From the NCBI RefSeq assembly GCF_028069655.1, contig NZ_JAMCOS010000001.1, forward strand, positions 1,828,001 to 1,892,000: a stretch of DNA of 64,000 nt. The letters run 5' to 3'. Made by a program: the position numbers and the translations under genes. Origin of the DNA: Acidovorax sp. NCPPB 4044. Its GTDB lineage: Bacteria > Pseudomonadota > Gammaproteobacteria > Burkholderiales > Burkholderiaceae_C. Positions 47,533 to 60,217 of this stretch are shown in pieces. Under the pieces are notes generated by a model, which saw nothing but the letters and a program-made list of their open reading frames with translations, made no database searches and was not told the origin of the DNA. Every line of letters begins with the position of its first letter. Within the stretch, counting starts at the first letter, position 1.

Positions 47533-49542
47533 TCAGTGCGGCGCGCCCGGCACCGGCCGCGTGCGGTAGAACTGCATCGGCACCGATTGCGCCTCGCGCG
47601 CGTGCTGGTTCTGCACCGATTTCTTCACCTTGCCGACCACGTGCATCTCGCACGGCTTGCAGTCGAAGCGCAGGGTGAGCTTTTCCTTGCCGTTGATGAG
47701 GTGCAGCGGTTCGGCCTTGATGGTGCCCTTGACGCCGATCACGCCCTTGGCCTGCTTGGGGCACAGGCTCATGGAGAAGCGCACGCAGTGCTTGGTGATC
47801 ATCAGGCTCACCTCGCCTTCCTCTTCCTGGCTCTCGTAGGCCGCGTCGATCACCTTCACGCCGTGCTTCATGTAGAAGTCGTGCGCCTTCTGGTTGAACA
47901 CGTTGGCCAGGTAGGTGAGGGTGTCTTCGGGGAAGGCCGCGGGCGGCTCCACCGGCCGGGCGCGTGGCAGGCGCTGCAGGCCCGCGGCGCGCGCGGCCTC
48001 CAGTTCGGCCACGGCGTCGCGGCGCAGCGGGTTGAGCACCGAGGCGGGCACGAACCACGGCCCGCGCATCGCGACCGCGATGTCGTGCGCCTGGAACAGC
48101 GTGGCGCCGAAGCGGCCGAGCTGCTCGCGCAGGCCGGCGTGCGCCTTCGCGGCATCGGTGGCCGCCTCGTGCGGATGCTCCACGGCGGCCGTGCCGACGA
48201 AGCCGTCCTCGTCGGTCAGCGTGAGCGCGAAACCGGCATCGGTGTCCGTGAAATGCGCCCAGAGCCCGATGCGCCGCTCGCTCGATTTCTTCTCCAGCGT
48301 GCGCACCCAGTCCATGTCGCGGTTGCGGTTGATCTCGGTGCCGCGGCGCAAATCCTTGAAGCCTTCCATCGGGTCTTTCGGGAACACGCGCCACTGGTGG
48401 CGGGCCTTTCCCGGCGCGGGCTCGGCGCGGTTGATCGCCACGCCCACGAGTTCCTTCTGCAGGTCGTAGTAGCACAGCCCGTCGCCGTTGTGCAGCACGG
48501 CATCGGGCGCATGCGTCTCCAGCTCGACCCAGTTCGGGCCGACCTGCGTGATCCAGCCGATCGGCTGGCCCGGGTTCTTGGGCGTGTCGAAAGCGCCGAT
48601 GTCTTCCTTGCGGCCGTTCACGAAGTAGTCGGTGAACTCGCGGTTGAAGTTCTGCAGCGGATCGGGCGTGAAGGTGAAGGTGGTGTGCCCGCTCGACGAC
48701 CGCGCGAGCGGCGCGCCGGAAGTCTCGCGCTCCTCGATGATCTCGTCGAGCAGCCGGCGGTAGTGGGCCGTGACGTTCTTCACATAGGCCATGTCCTTGT
48801 AGCGGCCCTCGATCTTGAAGCTGCGCACGCCCGCGTCGATGAGCGCGCGCAGGTTGCCGGACTGGTTGTTGTCCTTCATCGACAGCACGTGCTTGTCGTG
48901 CGCGATGAAGCGGCCCGCATCGTCGGTCACCTGGTAGGGCAGGCGGCAGGCCTGGCTGCATTCGCCGCGGTTGGCGCTGCGGCCCGTGTGGGCATGGCTG
49001 ATGTAGCACTGCCCGCTGTAGGCCACGCACAGCGCGCCGTGGATGAAGAATTCGATGGTGCAGCGCGCGGGGTCGGTGGCCGCGCGCACCGCGGCGATCT
49101 CCTGCACGGTGAGCTCGCGCGCCAGCACGATCTGCGAGAGGCCGGCGTCCTGCAGGAAGCGGGCCTTCTCGGGCGTGCGGATGTCGGTCTGGGTGCTCGC
49201 ATGGAGCTGGATGGGCGGCAGGTCGATCTCCAGCAGGCCCATGTCCTGGATGATGAGCGCATCGGCCCCGGCCTCGTACACCTGCCAGGCCATGCGGCGC
49301 GCGCCTTCCAGTTCGTCGTCGCGCAGGATGGTGTTGAGCGTGACGAAGATCCGGCCGTGGAAGCGGTGCGCATGGCGGATGAGCCGCTCCAGATCGCGCA
49401 TCTCGTTGCCCGCGCCGGCCCGCGCCCCGAAGGCCGGCCCCCCGATATAGACGGCATCCGCGCCATGGTTGATGGCTTCGATGCCGATGTCGGCGTCGCG
49501 CGCGGGGGAGAGCAGTTCGAGCTGGTGGGGCAGGAGAGACAT
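47533..49542 (-). CDS. rlhA: U32-family protein, RlhA-like (23S rRNA C2501 hydroxylation)
   Basis: 669 aa. N-terminal U32 TIM-barrel: LELLSPARDADIGIEAINHG, GADAVYIGGPAFGARA, then ECSQACRLPYQV and GRYKDMAYVKNVT. The C-terminal DUF3656-type region with Cys residues in KHCVRFSMSLCPKQ and FDCKPCEM probably binds an Fe-S cluster. Length and these domains match E. coli RlhA (YdcP, 653 aa) rather than the shorter TrhP/YegQ (about 450 aa). E. coli RlhA adds a hydroxyl group to cytidine 2501. It is convergent with the S9 peptidase gene, only 16 nt between stops. Confidence 0.87.
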   Translation of the reverse strand: MSLLPHQLELLSPARDADIGIEAINHGADAVYIGGPAFGARAGAGNEMRDLERLIRHAHRFHGRIFVTLNTILRDDELEGARRMAWQVYEAGADALIIQDMGLLEIDLPPIQLHASTQTDIRTPEKARFLQDAGLSQIVLARELTVQEIAAVRAATDPARCTIEFFIHGALCVAYSGQCYISHAHTGRSANRGECSQACRLPYQVTDDAGRFIAHDKHVLSMKDNNQSGNLRALIDAGVRSFKIEGRYKDMAYVKNVTAHYRRLLDEIIEERETSGAPLARSSSGHTTFTFTPDPLQNFNREFTDYFVNGRKEDIGAFDTPKNPGQPIGWITQVGPNWVELETHAPDAVLHNGDGLCYYDLQKELVGVAINRAEPAPGKARHQWRVFPKDPMEGFKDLRRGTEINRNRDMDWVRTLEKKSSERRIGLWAHFTDTDAGFALTLTDEDGFVGTAAVEHPHEAATDAAKAHAGLREQLGRFGATLFQAHDIAVAMRGPWFVPASVLNPLRRDAVAELEAARAAGLQRLPRARPVEPPAAFPEDTLTYLANVFNQKAHDFYMKHGVKVIDAAYESQEEEGEVSLMITKHCVRFSMSLCPKQAKGVIGVKGTIKAEPLHLINGKEKLTLRFDCKPCEMHVVGKVKKSVQNQHAREAQSVPMQFYRTRPVPGAPH

Positions 49543-49774
49543 GGGGCGGGATTATCCCCGGAGGGACCGAGCCGGCGCCAGCGCCCCGGCGGCCCGTCCG
49601 GACCGGCGGCTGGGGGCGCGGCGCACTGCGATGGGGCGTTTTGGGGGCATCGACGCACCGCATTGGCGCCTTCGGGCCCGGAAACGGTGCGAACTGCCGG
49701 TACGATCCAGTCCTGTGCCCGCACAGCGCGGGCATTTTCCCCGCTGATCCAGAGACCGCCAGGAGACCCCCGAA

Positions 49775-50932
49775 GTGCCATCCGCTTTCCGCTTCCGCCC
49801 CTCGTTGCAATGCGCCGCTTTCACCGCCGCGCTGGCTGCTTTCGCCGTTGCCCCCGCCAGCGCGCAGGACGCGCAGACCGTCAAGATCGGCCACGCCGGT
49901 CCTCTCTCGGGCGGCATCGCCCACATCGGCAAGGACACCGAGAACGGCGTGCGCATGGCGCTGGACGACCTCAATGCCCAGAACCTCGTCATCGGCGGCA
50001 AGAAGATCCGCTTCGAGATCGCGGCCGAAGACGATGCCGGCGATCCGCGCCAGGCCACGGCCATCGCGCAGAAGTTCTGCGATCTGAAAGTGGCCGGCGT
50101 CGTGGGCCACCTGCAGTCGGGCACGTCGATCCCGGCCTCGTCGCTGTACGACAAGTGCGGCCTGCCGAACATCACGGCCGCGGCCACCAACCCCGACCTG
50201 ACCAAGCCCGGCTACAAGACCACCTACCGCCTGATCGCCAACGACAGCGCGCTGGGCGCGGCGCTGGCCATCTACGCGGCCGACCACCTGAAGCTCAAGT
50301 CGGTGGCCATCATCGACGACCGCACGGCCTACGGCCAGGGCCTGGCGCAGGTCTTCAAGGCCACGGCGCTGCAGAAGGGCCTGAAGGTCGTGGCCGAGGA
50401 ATTCACCAACGACAAGGCCACCGATTTCATGGCCATCCTCACGTCGATCAAGCCCAGGAAGCCCGATGCGGTCTTCTACGGCGGCCTGGACGCGCAGGCC
50501 GGCCCGATGCTGCGCCAGATGGAGCAGCTCGGCCTGGGCGAGGTGAAGTATTTCGGCGGCGACGCGCTGTGCACCGAGAAACTGCCCGAACTGGCGAGCA
50601 AGAGCGCCGTGCTCAAGAACGTGACCTGCGCCACCGGCGGCGCGTCCGTGGCCAAGATGCAGGGCGGCGCCGAATGGAAGAAGCGCTACGACGCCAAGTT
50701 CCCTGGCCAGTTCCAGATCTACAGCCCCTATGCCTACGACGCGGCGATGGTGCTGGTCGATGCGATGAAGCGGGCCGATTCGGTGGACCCCAAGGTCTAC
50801 ACGCCTTTCATCGCCAAGACCCAGTACAAGGGCGTGACGGCGAACGTGGCCTTCACGGCCAAGGGCGAGCTGACCACCCCGGCCGTGACGCTCTACCACT
50901 ACCCCGCGAATGCCCGCGTGGCGCTGAACTGA
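49775..50932 (+). CDS. livK: Branched-chain amino acid-type ABC transporter binding protein
   Basis: 385 aa periplasmic protein. A signal peptide (FTAALAAFAVAPASA) is followed by KIGHAGPLSGGIAHIGKDTE, the LivK/Leu-Ile-Val-binding signature, VVGHLQSGTSIPASSLY and YGQGLAQVFK. GTG start at 49775 with AGGAG at 49761-49765. No livHMGF permease or ATPase genes are adjacent, so it must work with components elsewhere. The ligand may be Leu/Ile/Val or another amide/amino acid. Confidence 0.9.
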   Translation: MPSAFRFRPSLQCAAFTAALAAFAVAPASAQDAQTVKIGHAGPLSGGIAHIGKDTENGVRMALDDLNAQNLVIGGKKIRFEIAAEDDAGDPRQATAIAQKFCDLKVAGVVGHLQSGTSIPASSLYDKCGLPNITAAATNPDLTKPGYKTTYRLIANDSALGAALAIYAADHLKLKSVAIIDDRTAYGQGLAQVFKATALQKGLKVVAEEFTNDKATDFMAILTSIKPRKPDAVFYGGLDAQAGPMLRQMEQLGLGEVKYFGGDALCTEKLPELASKSAVLKNVTCATGGASVAKMQGGAEWKKRYDAKFPGQFQIYSPYAYDAAMVLVDAMKRADSVDPKVYTPFIAKTQYKGVTANVAFTAKGELTTPAVTLYHYPANARVALN

Positions 50933-50986
50933 GCGCCCGGCGCCTGTGGCTGCCGCGGCATGGCCGCGGCGCCCCGGGTTCGCTAG

Positions 50987-52846
<1,860 letters not shown>

Positions 52847-52945
52847 CCGGCGCGCGCAGACGCCGCTTATCGCCTTTTATCGCCCCCCATCGCCCCTGTC
52901 TTTCCCCGCCCTTGCCGGAGCGGGCCTGCCGGCCCGACTGAAGCC

Positions 52946-53947
52946 TTGTCCGAACACGATCACGACCATTCGCACTGCGGCCACGACCATGGCCCGCGCC
53001 ACATCTACATCTACTCGCCGGCCGGTGCCGTGCGCGACAAGGCGGCCTTCAAGCGCGGCGTCGCCCGCCTGAAGGCGCTGGGCCACGAGGTCGAGGTCGA
53101 TGCGGACGCCCTGGCGGTCCACACCCGCTTCGCGGGCGACGACGCCACGCGCCTCGCCGCCATCCACCGCGCCGCCGCCAGCGGTGCCGACGTGGCCCTC
53201 ATCGCGCGCGGCGGCTACGGCCTCACGCGCATCCTGGACGGCATCCGCTACAAGGCGGTCGCGAAGGCGGTGGAGCGCGGTACGCAGTTCGTCGGCGTGA
53301 GCGATTTCACGGCCTTCCAGTGCGCGCTGCTCGCCAAGACGGGCGCCCTGACCTGGGCCGGCCCCTCGCTGGTGGGCGACCTGGGCTGCGAGGGCGAGCC
53401 CGACGACATCATGCTGGCCTGTTTCGACGACCTGCTCACGGGCCACGGCGAAGGCTCCGGCTGGCGCATGCACAACGAGAAGCCGGCCGCCGACGGCACG
53501 CCCGCGGTGCGCGACGTGTACCTGCGCAACGCCACGCTCTGGGGGGGCAACCTCGCGATGCTGTGCTCGCTGGTCGGCACGCCCTACCTGCCGCAGGTCA
53601 AGGGCGGCATCCTGTTCCTGGAGGACGTGAGCGAGCACCCCTACCGGGTCGAACGCATGCTCACGCAGTTGCTGCACGCCGGCATCCTCGCGCAGCAGAA
53701 GGCCGTGGTGTTCGGCCAGTTCACGGGCTACCAGCTCGCGCCGCACGACAAGGGCTTCAAGCTGCAGACCGTGGTGGACTGGCTGCGCACGCGCATCAAG
53801 GCGCCCGTGCTCACCAACCTGCCGTTCGGCCACGTGCCCACCAAGGTGCTGCTGCCGGTCGGCGCGCCGGTGTCGCTGTCGGTCGAAGGGCGCGATGCGC
53901 TGATCTACTGGGGACACGTGGGCACCGCTGCGCACGCGCAGCACTGA
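52946..53947 (+). CDS. ldcA: LD-carboxypeptidase (S66 family) with His-rich N-terminus
   Basis: 333 aa. It cleaves the L-Lys/DAP-D-Ala bond in recycled muropeptides, or a related amide (MccF-type). The triad is in place: Ser119 (GVSDFTAFQ), Glu226 (LEDVSEHPYRVE), His296 (FGHVPTK); also ARGGYGLTRIL. The start TTG at 52946 gives SEHDHDHSHCGHDHG, seven His in 15 residues, a likely metal-binding arm that LdcA proteins normally lack. A later start would remove it but then has no good candidate before the YIYSPAGAV core. The gene lies 99 bp downstream of tadA. Confidence 0.88.
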   Translation: MSEHDHDHSHCGHDHGPRHIYIYSPAGAVRDKAAFKRGVARLKALGHEVEVDADALAVHTRFAGDDATRLAAIHRAAASGADVALIARGGYGLTRILDGIRYKAVAKAVERGTQFVGVSDFTAFQCALLAKTGALTWAGPSLVGDLGCEGEPDDIMLACFDDLLTGHGEGSGWRMHNEKPAADGTPAVRDVYLRNATLWGGNLAMLCSLVGTPYLPQVKGGILFLEDVSEHPYRVERMLTQLLHAGILAQQKAVVFGQFTGYQLAPHDKGFKLQTVVDWLRTRIKAPVLTNLPFGHVPTKVLLPVGAPVSLSVEGRDALIYWGHVGTAAHAQH

Positions 53948-54027
53948 TCCCGCCGGCGTGCGGACGGTGCCTGCGCCCACCCGGCGCGGCGTGACCGCGC
54001 CAGCCCGCCCGGCGCACTGCCGCATTC

Positions 54028-54033
54028 CATAAT
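54028..54033 (+). promoter_or_regulatory. -10-like box CATAAT ahead of the cyclase-FHA gene
   Basis: CATAAT, 98 bp before the ATG at 54131; no recognisable -35. Confidence 0.3.
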
Positions 54034-54130
54034 CCAGGCCACCGCATCCCCGTACCGCTTCCCGACCCGTGCCTCCACGTCCCATCTCCCACCCCCGACT
54101 GCCCGCGAGCACCCGCGAAGGCGCTGCGCC

Positions 54131-55078
54131 ATGAAGACCACGCGGCATACAGTGGTCTTTTCCGACATCGTCGGCACCACGGCCCTCTACGAAGTCCAGG
54201 GCAATGCTCGGGCGGCCGCCGCGGTGACCCGGCTCGTCGAATGGATGGGGGCGGTGCTCGGCGTCCACGGCGGGCGGGTGGTGAAGACGCTGGGCGACGG
54301 CGTGCTGGCGGTGTTCGGCGAACCGGGCGCCGCCGTGGCCGCGGCCACCGACATGGCGCGCCGCCACCATGAGCGCCCGGGGCATGCCGGCCTGGCCATG
54401 GATCTGCGCGTGGGCATGGCCCATGGCGAACTCGTGGAGGTGGACGGCGACACCTACGGCGACGCGGTGAACATCGCCTCGCGCCTGTGCGAGCGTGCCG
54501 GCGCGCGCGAGATCCTGGCCGATGCCGCCACGGTGGAGTTCGCGGGCAGCATCGACGGCGCGGCCTATGTCCGCATGGGCCAGCTGGAACTGCGCGGCCG
54601 CGCCGAGCCGCTGATGGTCTACCAGGTGGAGTGGCGGCAGGGCGACGAGCACGGCCTGCTCACGCAGCGCGCGGGGCTGCCCAGCGGCCCGGTGCCGTTC
54701 CAGCCGGCCAGCACCTGGATCGAGCTGGCCTGGGCCGGCACTTTCCGCACGTTCGGTGCGGCCGACAGCCCGCTGCACGTCGGCCGTGCCACCCAGGCCG
54801 GCGTGCGCCTGGCCGATGCCCGCGTGTCGCGCCTGCACGCGCGCATCGAGTGGCGCGGCGGCACCATCGTGTTCACCGACCTGAGCAGTTTCGGCAGCTG
54901 GGTGCGGTTCGACGGCAGCGAGACCGTGGTGGCGCTGCGCCGCTCGGCCTGCCTGCTGCACGGCAGCGGGCAGATCGCCCTGGGCGTGCCGTTCGGCCGG
55001 CCGGACACTCCCACGCTGGGTTTCGGCGTGACCGACACCGACGTGCCCGAGAGCTGGGACACCCTCCCGCCGTACTGA
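54131..55078 (+). CDS. Class III nucleotide cyclase with a C-terminal FHA domain
   Basis: 315 aa, soluble. The cyclase homology domain (about 5-170) has metal-binding Asp12 (FSDIVGTTALYE) and Asp56 (KTLGDGVLAVFG), Lys52 which usually favours ATP, and GDTYGDAVNIASRLCE for the transition-state Asn/Arg. The FHA domain (about 215-300) has PLHVGRATQAGVRL and ARVSRLHARIEW, which bind phosphothreonine peptides. This pairs cAMP (or cGMP) synthesis with phosphoprotein recognition. No Ser/Thr kinase is adjacent. Starts about 180 bp after ldcA, before the penicillin acylase gene on the same strand. Confidence 0.9.
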   Translation: MKTTRHTVVFSDIVGTTALYEVQGNARAAAAVTRLVEWMGAVLGVHGGRVVKTLGDGVLAVFGEPGAAVAAATDMARRHHERPGHAGLAMDLRVGMAHGELVEVDGDTYGDAVNIASRLCERAGAREILADAATVEFAGSIDGAAYVRMGQLELRGRAEPLMVYQVEWRQGDEHGLLTQRAGLPSGPVPFQPASTWIELAWAGTFRTFGAADSPLHVGRATQAGVRLADARVSRLHARIEWRGGTIVFTDLSSFGSWVRFDGSETVVALRRSACLLHGSGQIALGVPFGRPDTPTLGFGVTDTDVPESWDTLPPY

Positions 55079-55146
55079 CGCGCACGCGGCTGCCGATGCG
55101 CTTCGCCGCTGCACGACAATGGCGCCCACTCAGGAGGGAAGGGGCC

Positions 55147-57723
55147 ATGCACACACACGGGACGACGGGCAGACCATGGGGCCGCTGGCTGGCGGTGGCG
55201 GCCGTGGCACTGCCGCTGCTGGCGGGCGCGTGCGCGGCCGTCTATGTGCACAAGAGCTTCCCCGCGCTGGACGGCCGCACGGCCGCACCCGGGCTGCGCG
55301 CGCCCGTGCAGGTGCGGCGCGACACGGCCGACGTGACGCACATCCAGGCCTCGTCGCCCCAGGACCTGTGGTTCGGCCTGGGCTACGTGCACGCCCAGGA
55401 GCGCTCGTGGCAGCTCGAATTCAACCGGCGCCTCATGCATGGGCGGCTGTCCGAAGTGTTCGGCCCCGCCACGCTGGAGACCGACAAGCTGATGCGTGCG
55501 CTGGACATCATGGGGGCCGCCCGGCGCCAGTACGCCGGCCTGCCCGCGGTGGCGCAGGAGGCGCTGCAGGCCTACAGCCGCGGCATCCAGCGCTTCCACC
55601 AGGGCCGCACGCAGTCCCTGCCGCCCGAATTCCTGCTGCTGGGCGTGACGCCCGGCGAGGGCGAGGATGCCGCCTGGCTGCCCGAGGACAGCGTGGGCTG
55701 GGCCTTGATGATGGCGCTCGACATGGGCGGCAACTGGGGGCAGGAGTTCACGCGCCTCTCGCTGGCCCGGGTGCTCGATACCGACCGGCTCTGGCAGGCG
55801 CTGCCTCCGTACCCGGGCGAGCCGCCCGCCACCTCCACGGACCTGGTCGCGCTCTACCGGGGCCTGGGCATCTACCGCGCCGGGGAGGGCGCTGCGCCGC
55901 CGCAGGGCGCCTCCCCGGGGGCGTCCGCGCCCGCGCAGGCCTCGGCCGCCGTGCCGGCCCCCCGTGCCCTGGCCCTGCTGGGCGATGGCGCGCGGCAATG
56001 GCTGGAATGGTCGCAGGCGCTGGTGCGCGATGCGGGCACCAACGAAGGCAAGGGCAGCAACAACTGGGTGGTGGCCGGCGAACGCACCGCCAGCGGAAAG
56101 CCGCTGCTGGCGAACGATCCGCACCTGGGCCTCTCGGCGCCGGCCATCTGGTACTACGCCGCGCTGCATTCGCCGGAAGGCACCGCGGCCGACGGCACGC
56201 GCATCCCGGCGATGGAGGTGGTGGGCGCGACGCTGCCCGGGCTGCCGTTCGTGGTGCTGGGCCGCACGGCCGGCGTGGCCTGGGGCTTCACGAACACCAG
56301 CCCCGACGTGCAGGACCTCTACCTGGAGCAGATCGACCCTGCCCACCCGCGCCGCTACCGCACGCCCGAGGGCTGGGCCGATTTCGTGGTGCGCACCGAG
56401 AGCATCCGGGTCAAGGGCCAGCCGGACGTCTCCGTCACGCTGCGGGCCACCCGGCACGGGCCGGTGCTGAGCGATGCGCAGGCCTCGCACGGCCGGCTCA
56501 TCGACCTGGACCGCTACGTGATCGCCCTGCGCTGGAGCGCCCTCGATGCGGACAACCAGACGGTGCTGGCAGGCCTGCGGCTGAACCATGCCCAGTCGGT
56601 GGGCGGGCTGTTCGATGCGCTCTCCGACTACCACTCGCCCATGCAGAACGTGGTGGCCGCCGACGTGCAGGGCCGCATCGCCTTCAAGGCCGTGGGGCGC
56701 GTGCCCGTGCGCGACGCCGCCAACGACCTGCGCGGCGTGGCGCCCGCGCCCGGCTGGGATGCGCGCTACGACTGGCAGGGCTGGGTACCCTATGCCGAAA
56801 CGCCGCAGGGCGACGGCGCGGGCCGCGGCTGGATCGCCACGGCCAACCAGCGCGTGGCGCCCGAGGGCTACCCGCATTTCCTGACCCAGGACTGGGCGCT
56901 GCCCTACCGCTACGACCGCATCGCGCAGCAGCTGGGTGCCGCGGCCGTGCACGACATGGCCGGCATGCAGCGCCTGCAGGGCGATGTGGTCTCGCTGGCC
57001 ACGGTGCGGCTGCTGCCGTACCTGCAGCGCGCGCTGAAGGGCCATCCCCATCCGCTGGCCGCCGACGCGGCCGCGCAGCTGCGCGGCTTCGACGGCGCGA
57101 TGCGCGCGGACCGTGCGGCGCCGCTGGTCTTCGCCGCCTGGGTGGACGAGCTGGCGCGCGGCACGCTCGGCGCGCGCATTGGCGCGGAGCGGTTTTCTGC
57201 CACCTACGGCAAGCGCGACTACCGCGCCGGCCTGGAAGGCATCCTGGAGCGTGGCGACGCCTGGTGGTGCCAGCCCGTCACCTGCGAGCGGCAGGCCGCG
57301 GACGCCGCGGGCCGCGCGCTCGACCGCCTGCAGGCGGCCCAGGGCGCCGAGCCCGCACGCTGGCAGTGGGGGCGCGCCCATGCGGCCGTGAGCACGCACC
57401 GCCCGTTCAGCAACGTGCCGGCGCTGGCGCGGTTCTTCGAGGTGCGGGTGCCGTCACCCGGCGATGCCTACACGGTCAACGTGGGGCAGTACGACGCCGG
57501 CAATGCATCCGGGCCGTTCGTGAATCGGCACGCGGCCTCGCTGCGCGCCATCTACGACCTGGCCGACCTGGAAGCCTCCCGGTTCATCTACCAGACCGGG
57601 CAGAGCGGGCTGGTCTTCTCGCCGCGCTACCGCGACATGCGGGGCGAATGGGCGGGCGGCGGCTACCGGCCGCTGCAGCTGCGGCCGGCGCGCTGGGCGC
57701 ATGCCCTGACCCTGGTGCCCTGA
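55147..57723 (+). CDS. Penicillin acylase-family Ntn hydrolase
   Basis: 858 aa precursor. A signal-anchor (WLAVAAVALPLLAGACAAVY) precedes the alpha-chain part (LWFGLGYVHAQERSWQLEFN). A Gly303/Ser304 junction (NEGKGSNNWVVAGERTASG) is where autocleavage frees the nucleophile serine of the beta chain, then PLLANDPHLGLSAPAIWYYA and GATLPGLPFVVLGRT. Family members hydrolyse acyl-homoserine lactones (quorum quenching), penicillins or N-acyl amides; the substrate is not known. ATG 55147 has GGAAGGGG upstream. Confidence 0.91.
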   Translation: MHTHGTTGRPWGRWLAVAAVALPLLAGACAAVYVHKSFPALDGRTAAPGLRAPVQVRRDTADVTHIQASSPQDLWFGLGYVHAQERSWQLEFNRRLMHGRLSEVFGPATLETDKLMRALDIMGAARRQYAGLPAVAQEALQAYSRGIQRFHQGRTQSLPPEFLLLGVTPGEGEDAAWLPEDSVGWALMMALDMGGNWGQEFTRLSLARVLDTDRLWQALPPYPGEPPATSTDLVALYRGLGIYRAGEGAAPPQGASPGASAPAQASAAVPAPRALALLGDGARQWLEWSQALVRDAGTNEGKGSNNWVVAGERTASGKPLLANDPHLGLSAPAIWYYAALHSPEGTAADGTRIPAMEVVGATLPGLPFVVLGRTAGVAWGFTNTSPDVQDLYLEQIDPAHPRRYRTPEGWADFVVRTESIRVKGQPDVSVTLRATRHGPVLSDAQASHGRLIDLDRYVIALRWSALDADNQTVLAGLRLNHAQSVGGLFDALSDYHSPMQNVVAADVQGRIAFKAVGRVPVRDAANDLRGVAPAPGWDARYDWQGWVPYAETPQGDGAGRGWIATANQRVAPEGYPHFLTQDWALPYRYDRIAQQLGAAAVHDMAGMQRLQGDVVSLATVRLLPYLQRALKGHPHPLAADAAAQLRGFDGAMRADRAAPLVFAAWVDELARGTLGARIGAERFSATYGKRDYRAGLEGILERGDAWWCQPVTCERQAADAAGRALDRLQAAQGAEPARWQWGRAHAAVSTHRPFSNVPALARFFEVRVPSPGDAYTVNVGQYDAGNASGPFVNRHAASLRAIYDLADLEASRFIYQTGQSGLVFSPRYRDMRGEWAGGGYRPLQLRPARWAHALTLVP

Positions 57724-57763
57724 CTTCCTGCCCGGGGGGGCCGGGCCCCCAGGCACCGCGCGC

Positions 57764-59038
<1,275 letters not shown>

Positions 59039-59088
59039 CGCGGTTCTCCGGTTGAAATCGTGCCGCGCGGCGGGACGCGGGCCAGGGC

Positions 59089-60174
59089 CTACATGCGCTG
59101 CGCGAATCCCCAGGCCATCTCGGCCAGCGGGCGCGCGCCTTCGCCCGAGGTGCGGGCCTGGGCGCTGGAGGCGGTGCCGTCCTCCACGCGCTTGGCAATG
59201 CCCTGCAGGATCGAGGCGAGGCGGAACAGGTTGTAGGCGAGGTAGAAGTTCCAGTCGGCGCGCAGCGCCGCGGGGTTCGAGAAGCCGGTGCGCTCGCAAT
59301 AGCGGCGGATGTATTCGTCTTCGGAGGGAATGCCCAGCGCCGCGTGGTCCAGCCCGCCGATGCCGCGGAACATGCCCGGCGGGATGTGCCACGCCATGCA
59401 GTGGTAGCTGAAATCGGCCAGCGGGTGCCCGAGCGTCGACAGCTCCCAGTCGAGCACCGCGATCACGCGCGGCTCGGTGGGGTGGAACATCAGGTTGTCG
59501 AGCCGGAAGTCGCCGTGCACGATCGACACGCTGGCCTCGTCGCGCGCGCTCGCCGGCATGTGCGCGGGCAGCCATTCGATGAGCCGGTCCATGGCCTCGA
59601 TGGGCTGCGTGACCGACGCCGCGTACTGCTTGCTCCAGCGCCCGATCTGGCGCTCGAAGTAGTTGCCGGGCCTGCCGTAGCCGGCCAGGCCGCGCTCGGC
59701 GAACGGCACGGTGTGCAGCGCGGCGATCACGCGGTTCATCTCGTCGTAGATGGCGCCGCGTTCGGCCGGCGCCATGCCCGGCAGGGCCTGGTCCCAGAGC
59801 ACACGGCCCTGCAGGAACTCCATGATGTAGAAGGCCCGGCCGATCACCGATTCGTCTTCGCACAGCGCGAACATGCGCGGCACGGGCACGGCGGTGCCGG
59901 CCAGCCCGCCCATCACCTGGTATTCGCGCTCGATCGCATGCGCCGATGGCAGCAGCTTCGCGACCGGCCCGGGCTTGGCGCGCATCACATAGCTGCGCCC
60001 GGGCGTGTTCAGTTTGTAGGTCGGGTTGGACTGCCCGCCCTTGAACATCTCCACCTCCACCGGTCCCTGGAAGCCTTCCACGTGGACCTGCATCCAGGCG
60101 GAGAGCGCCGCGGTGTCGAATGCGTGCGTGCCGGAGACGGGGCGGGTGCCGATGAAGTGCTCGTAGGTTTGCAT
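59089..60174 (-). CDS. APH-fold phosphotransferase (ACAD10/11-type, 4-hydroxyacyl-CoA kinase candidate)
   Basis: 361 aa. Kinase-like fold of aminoglycoside phosphotransferases: [20 protein letters not shown] (ATP loop), [19 protein letters not shown], catalytic [20 protein letters not shown] (Asp and Asn) and metal-binding [17 protein letters not shown]. In ACAD11 the same kinase phosphorylates 4-hydroxyacyl-CoA before the dehydrogenase removes it as phosphate. Next to an acyl-CoA dehydrogenase gene on the same strand this role is likely, not proven; it is not an antibiotic-resistance gene by context. Confidence 0.9.
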   Translation of the reverse strand: MQTYEHFIGTRPVSGTHAFDTAALSAWMQVHVEGFQGPVEVEMFKGGQSNPTYKLNTPGRSYVMRAKPGPVAKLLPSAHAIEREYQVMGGLAGTAVPVPRMFALCEDESVIGRAFYIMEFLQGRVLWDQALPGMAPAERGAIYDEMNRVIAALHTVPFAERGLAGYGRPGNYFERQIGRWSKQYAASVTQPIEAMDRLIEWLPAHMPASARDEASVSIVHGDFRLDNLMFHPTEPRVIAVLDWELSTLGHPLADFSYHCMAWHIPPGMFRGIGGLDHAALGIPSEDEYIRRYCERTGFSNPAALRADWNFYLAYNLFRLASILQGIAKRVEDGTASSAQARTSGEGARPLAEMAWGFAQRM

Positions 60175-60217
60175 GGGGCGGCGTGGGTGGAGAGGGGCGG
60201 TGCCTGGGGCAGGGCGG

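Noticed and set aside
59089..60174. Aminoglycoside phosphotransferase (resistance gene)
   Set aside because: The fold is shared, but sequence type and the adjacent acyl-CoA dehydrogenase point to the ACAD10/11-type metabolic kinase.
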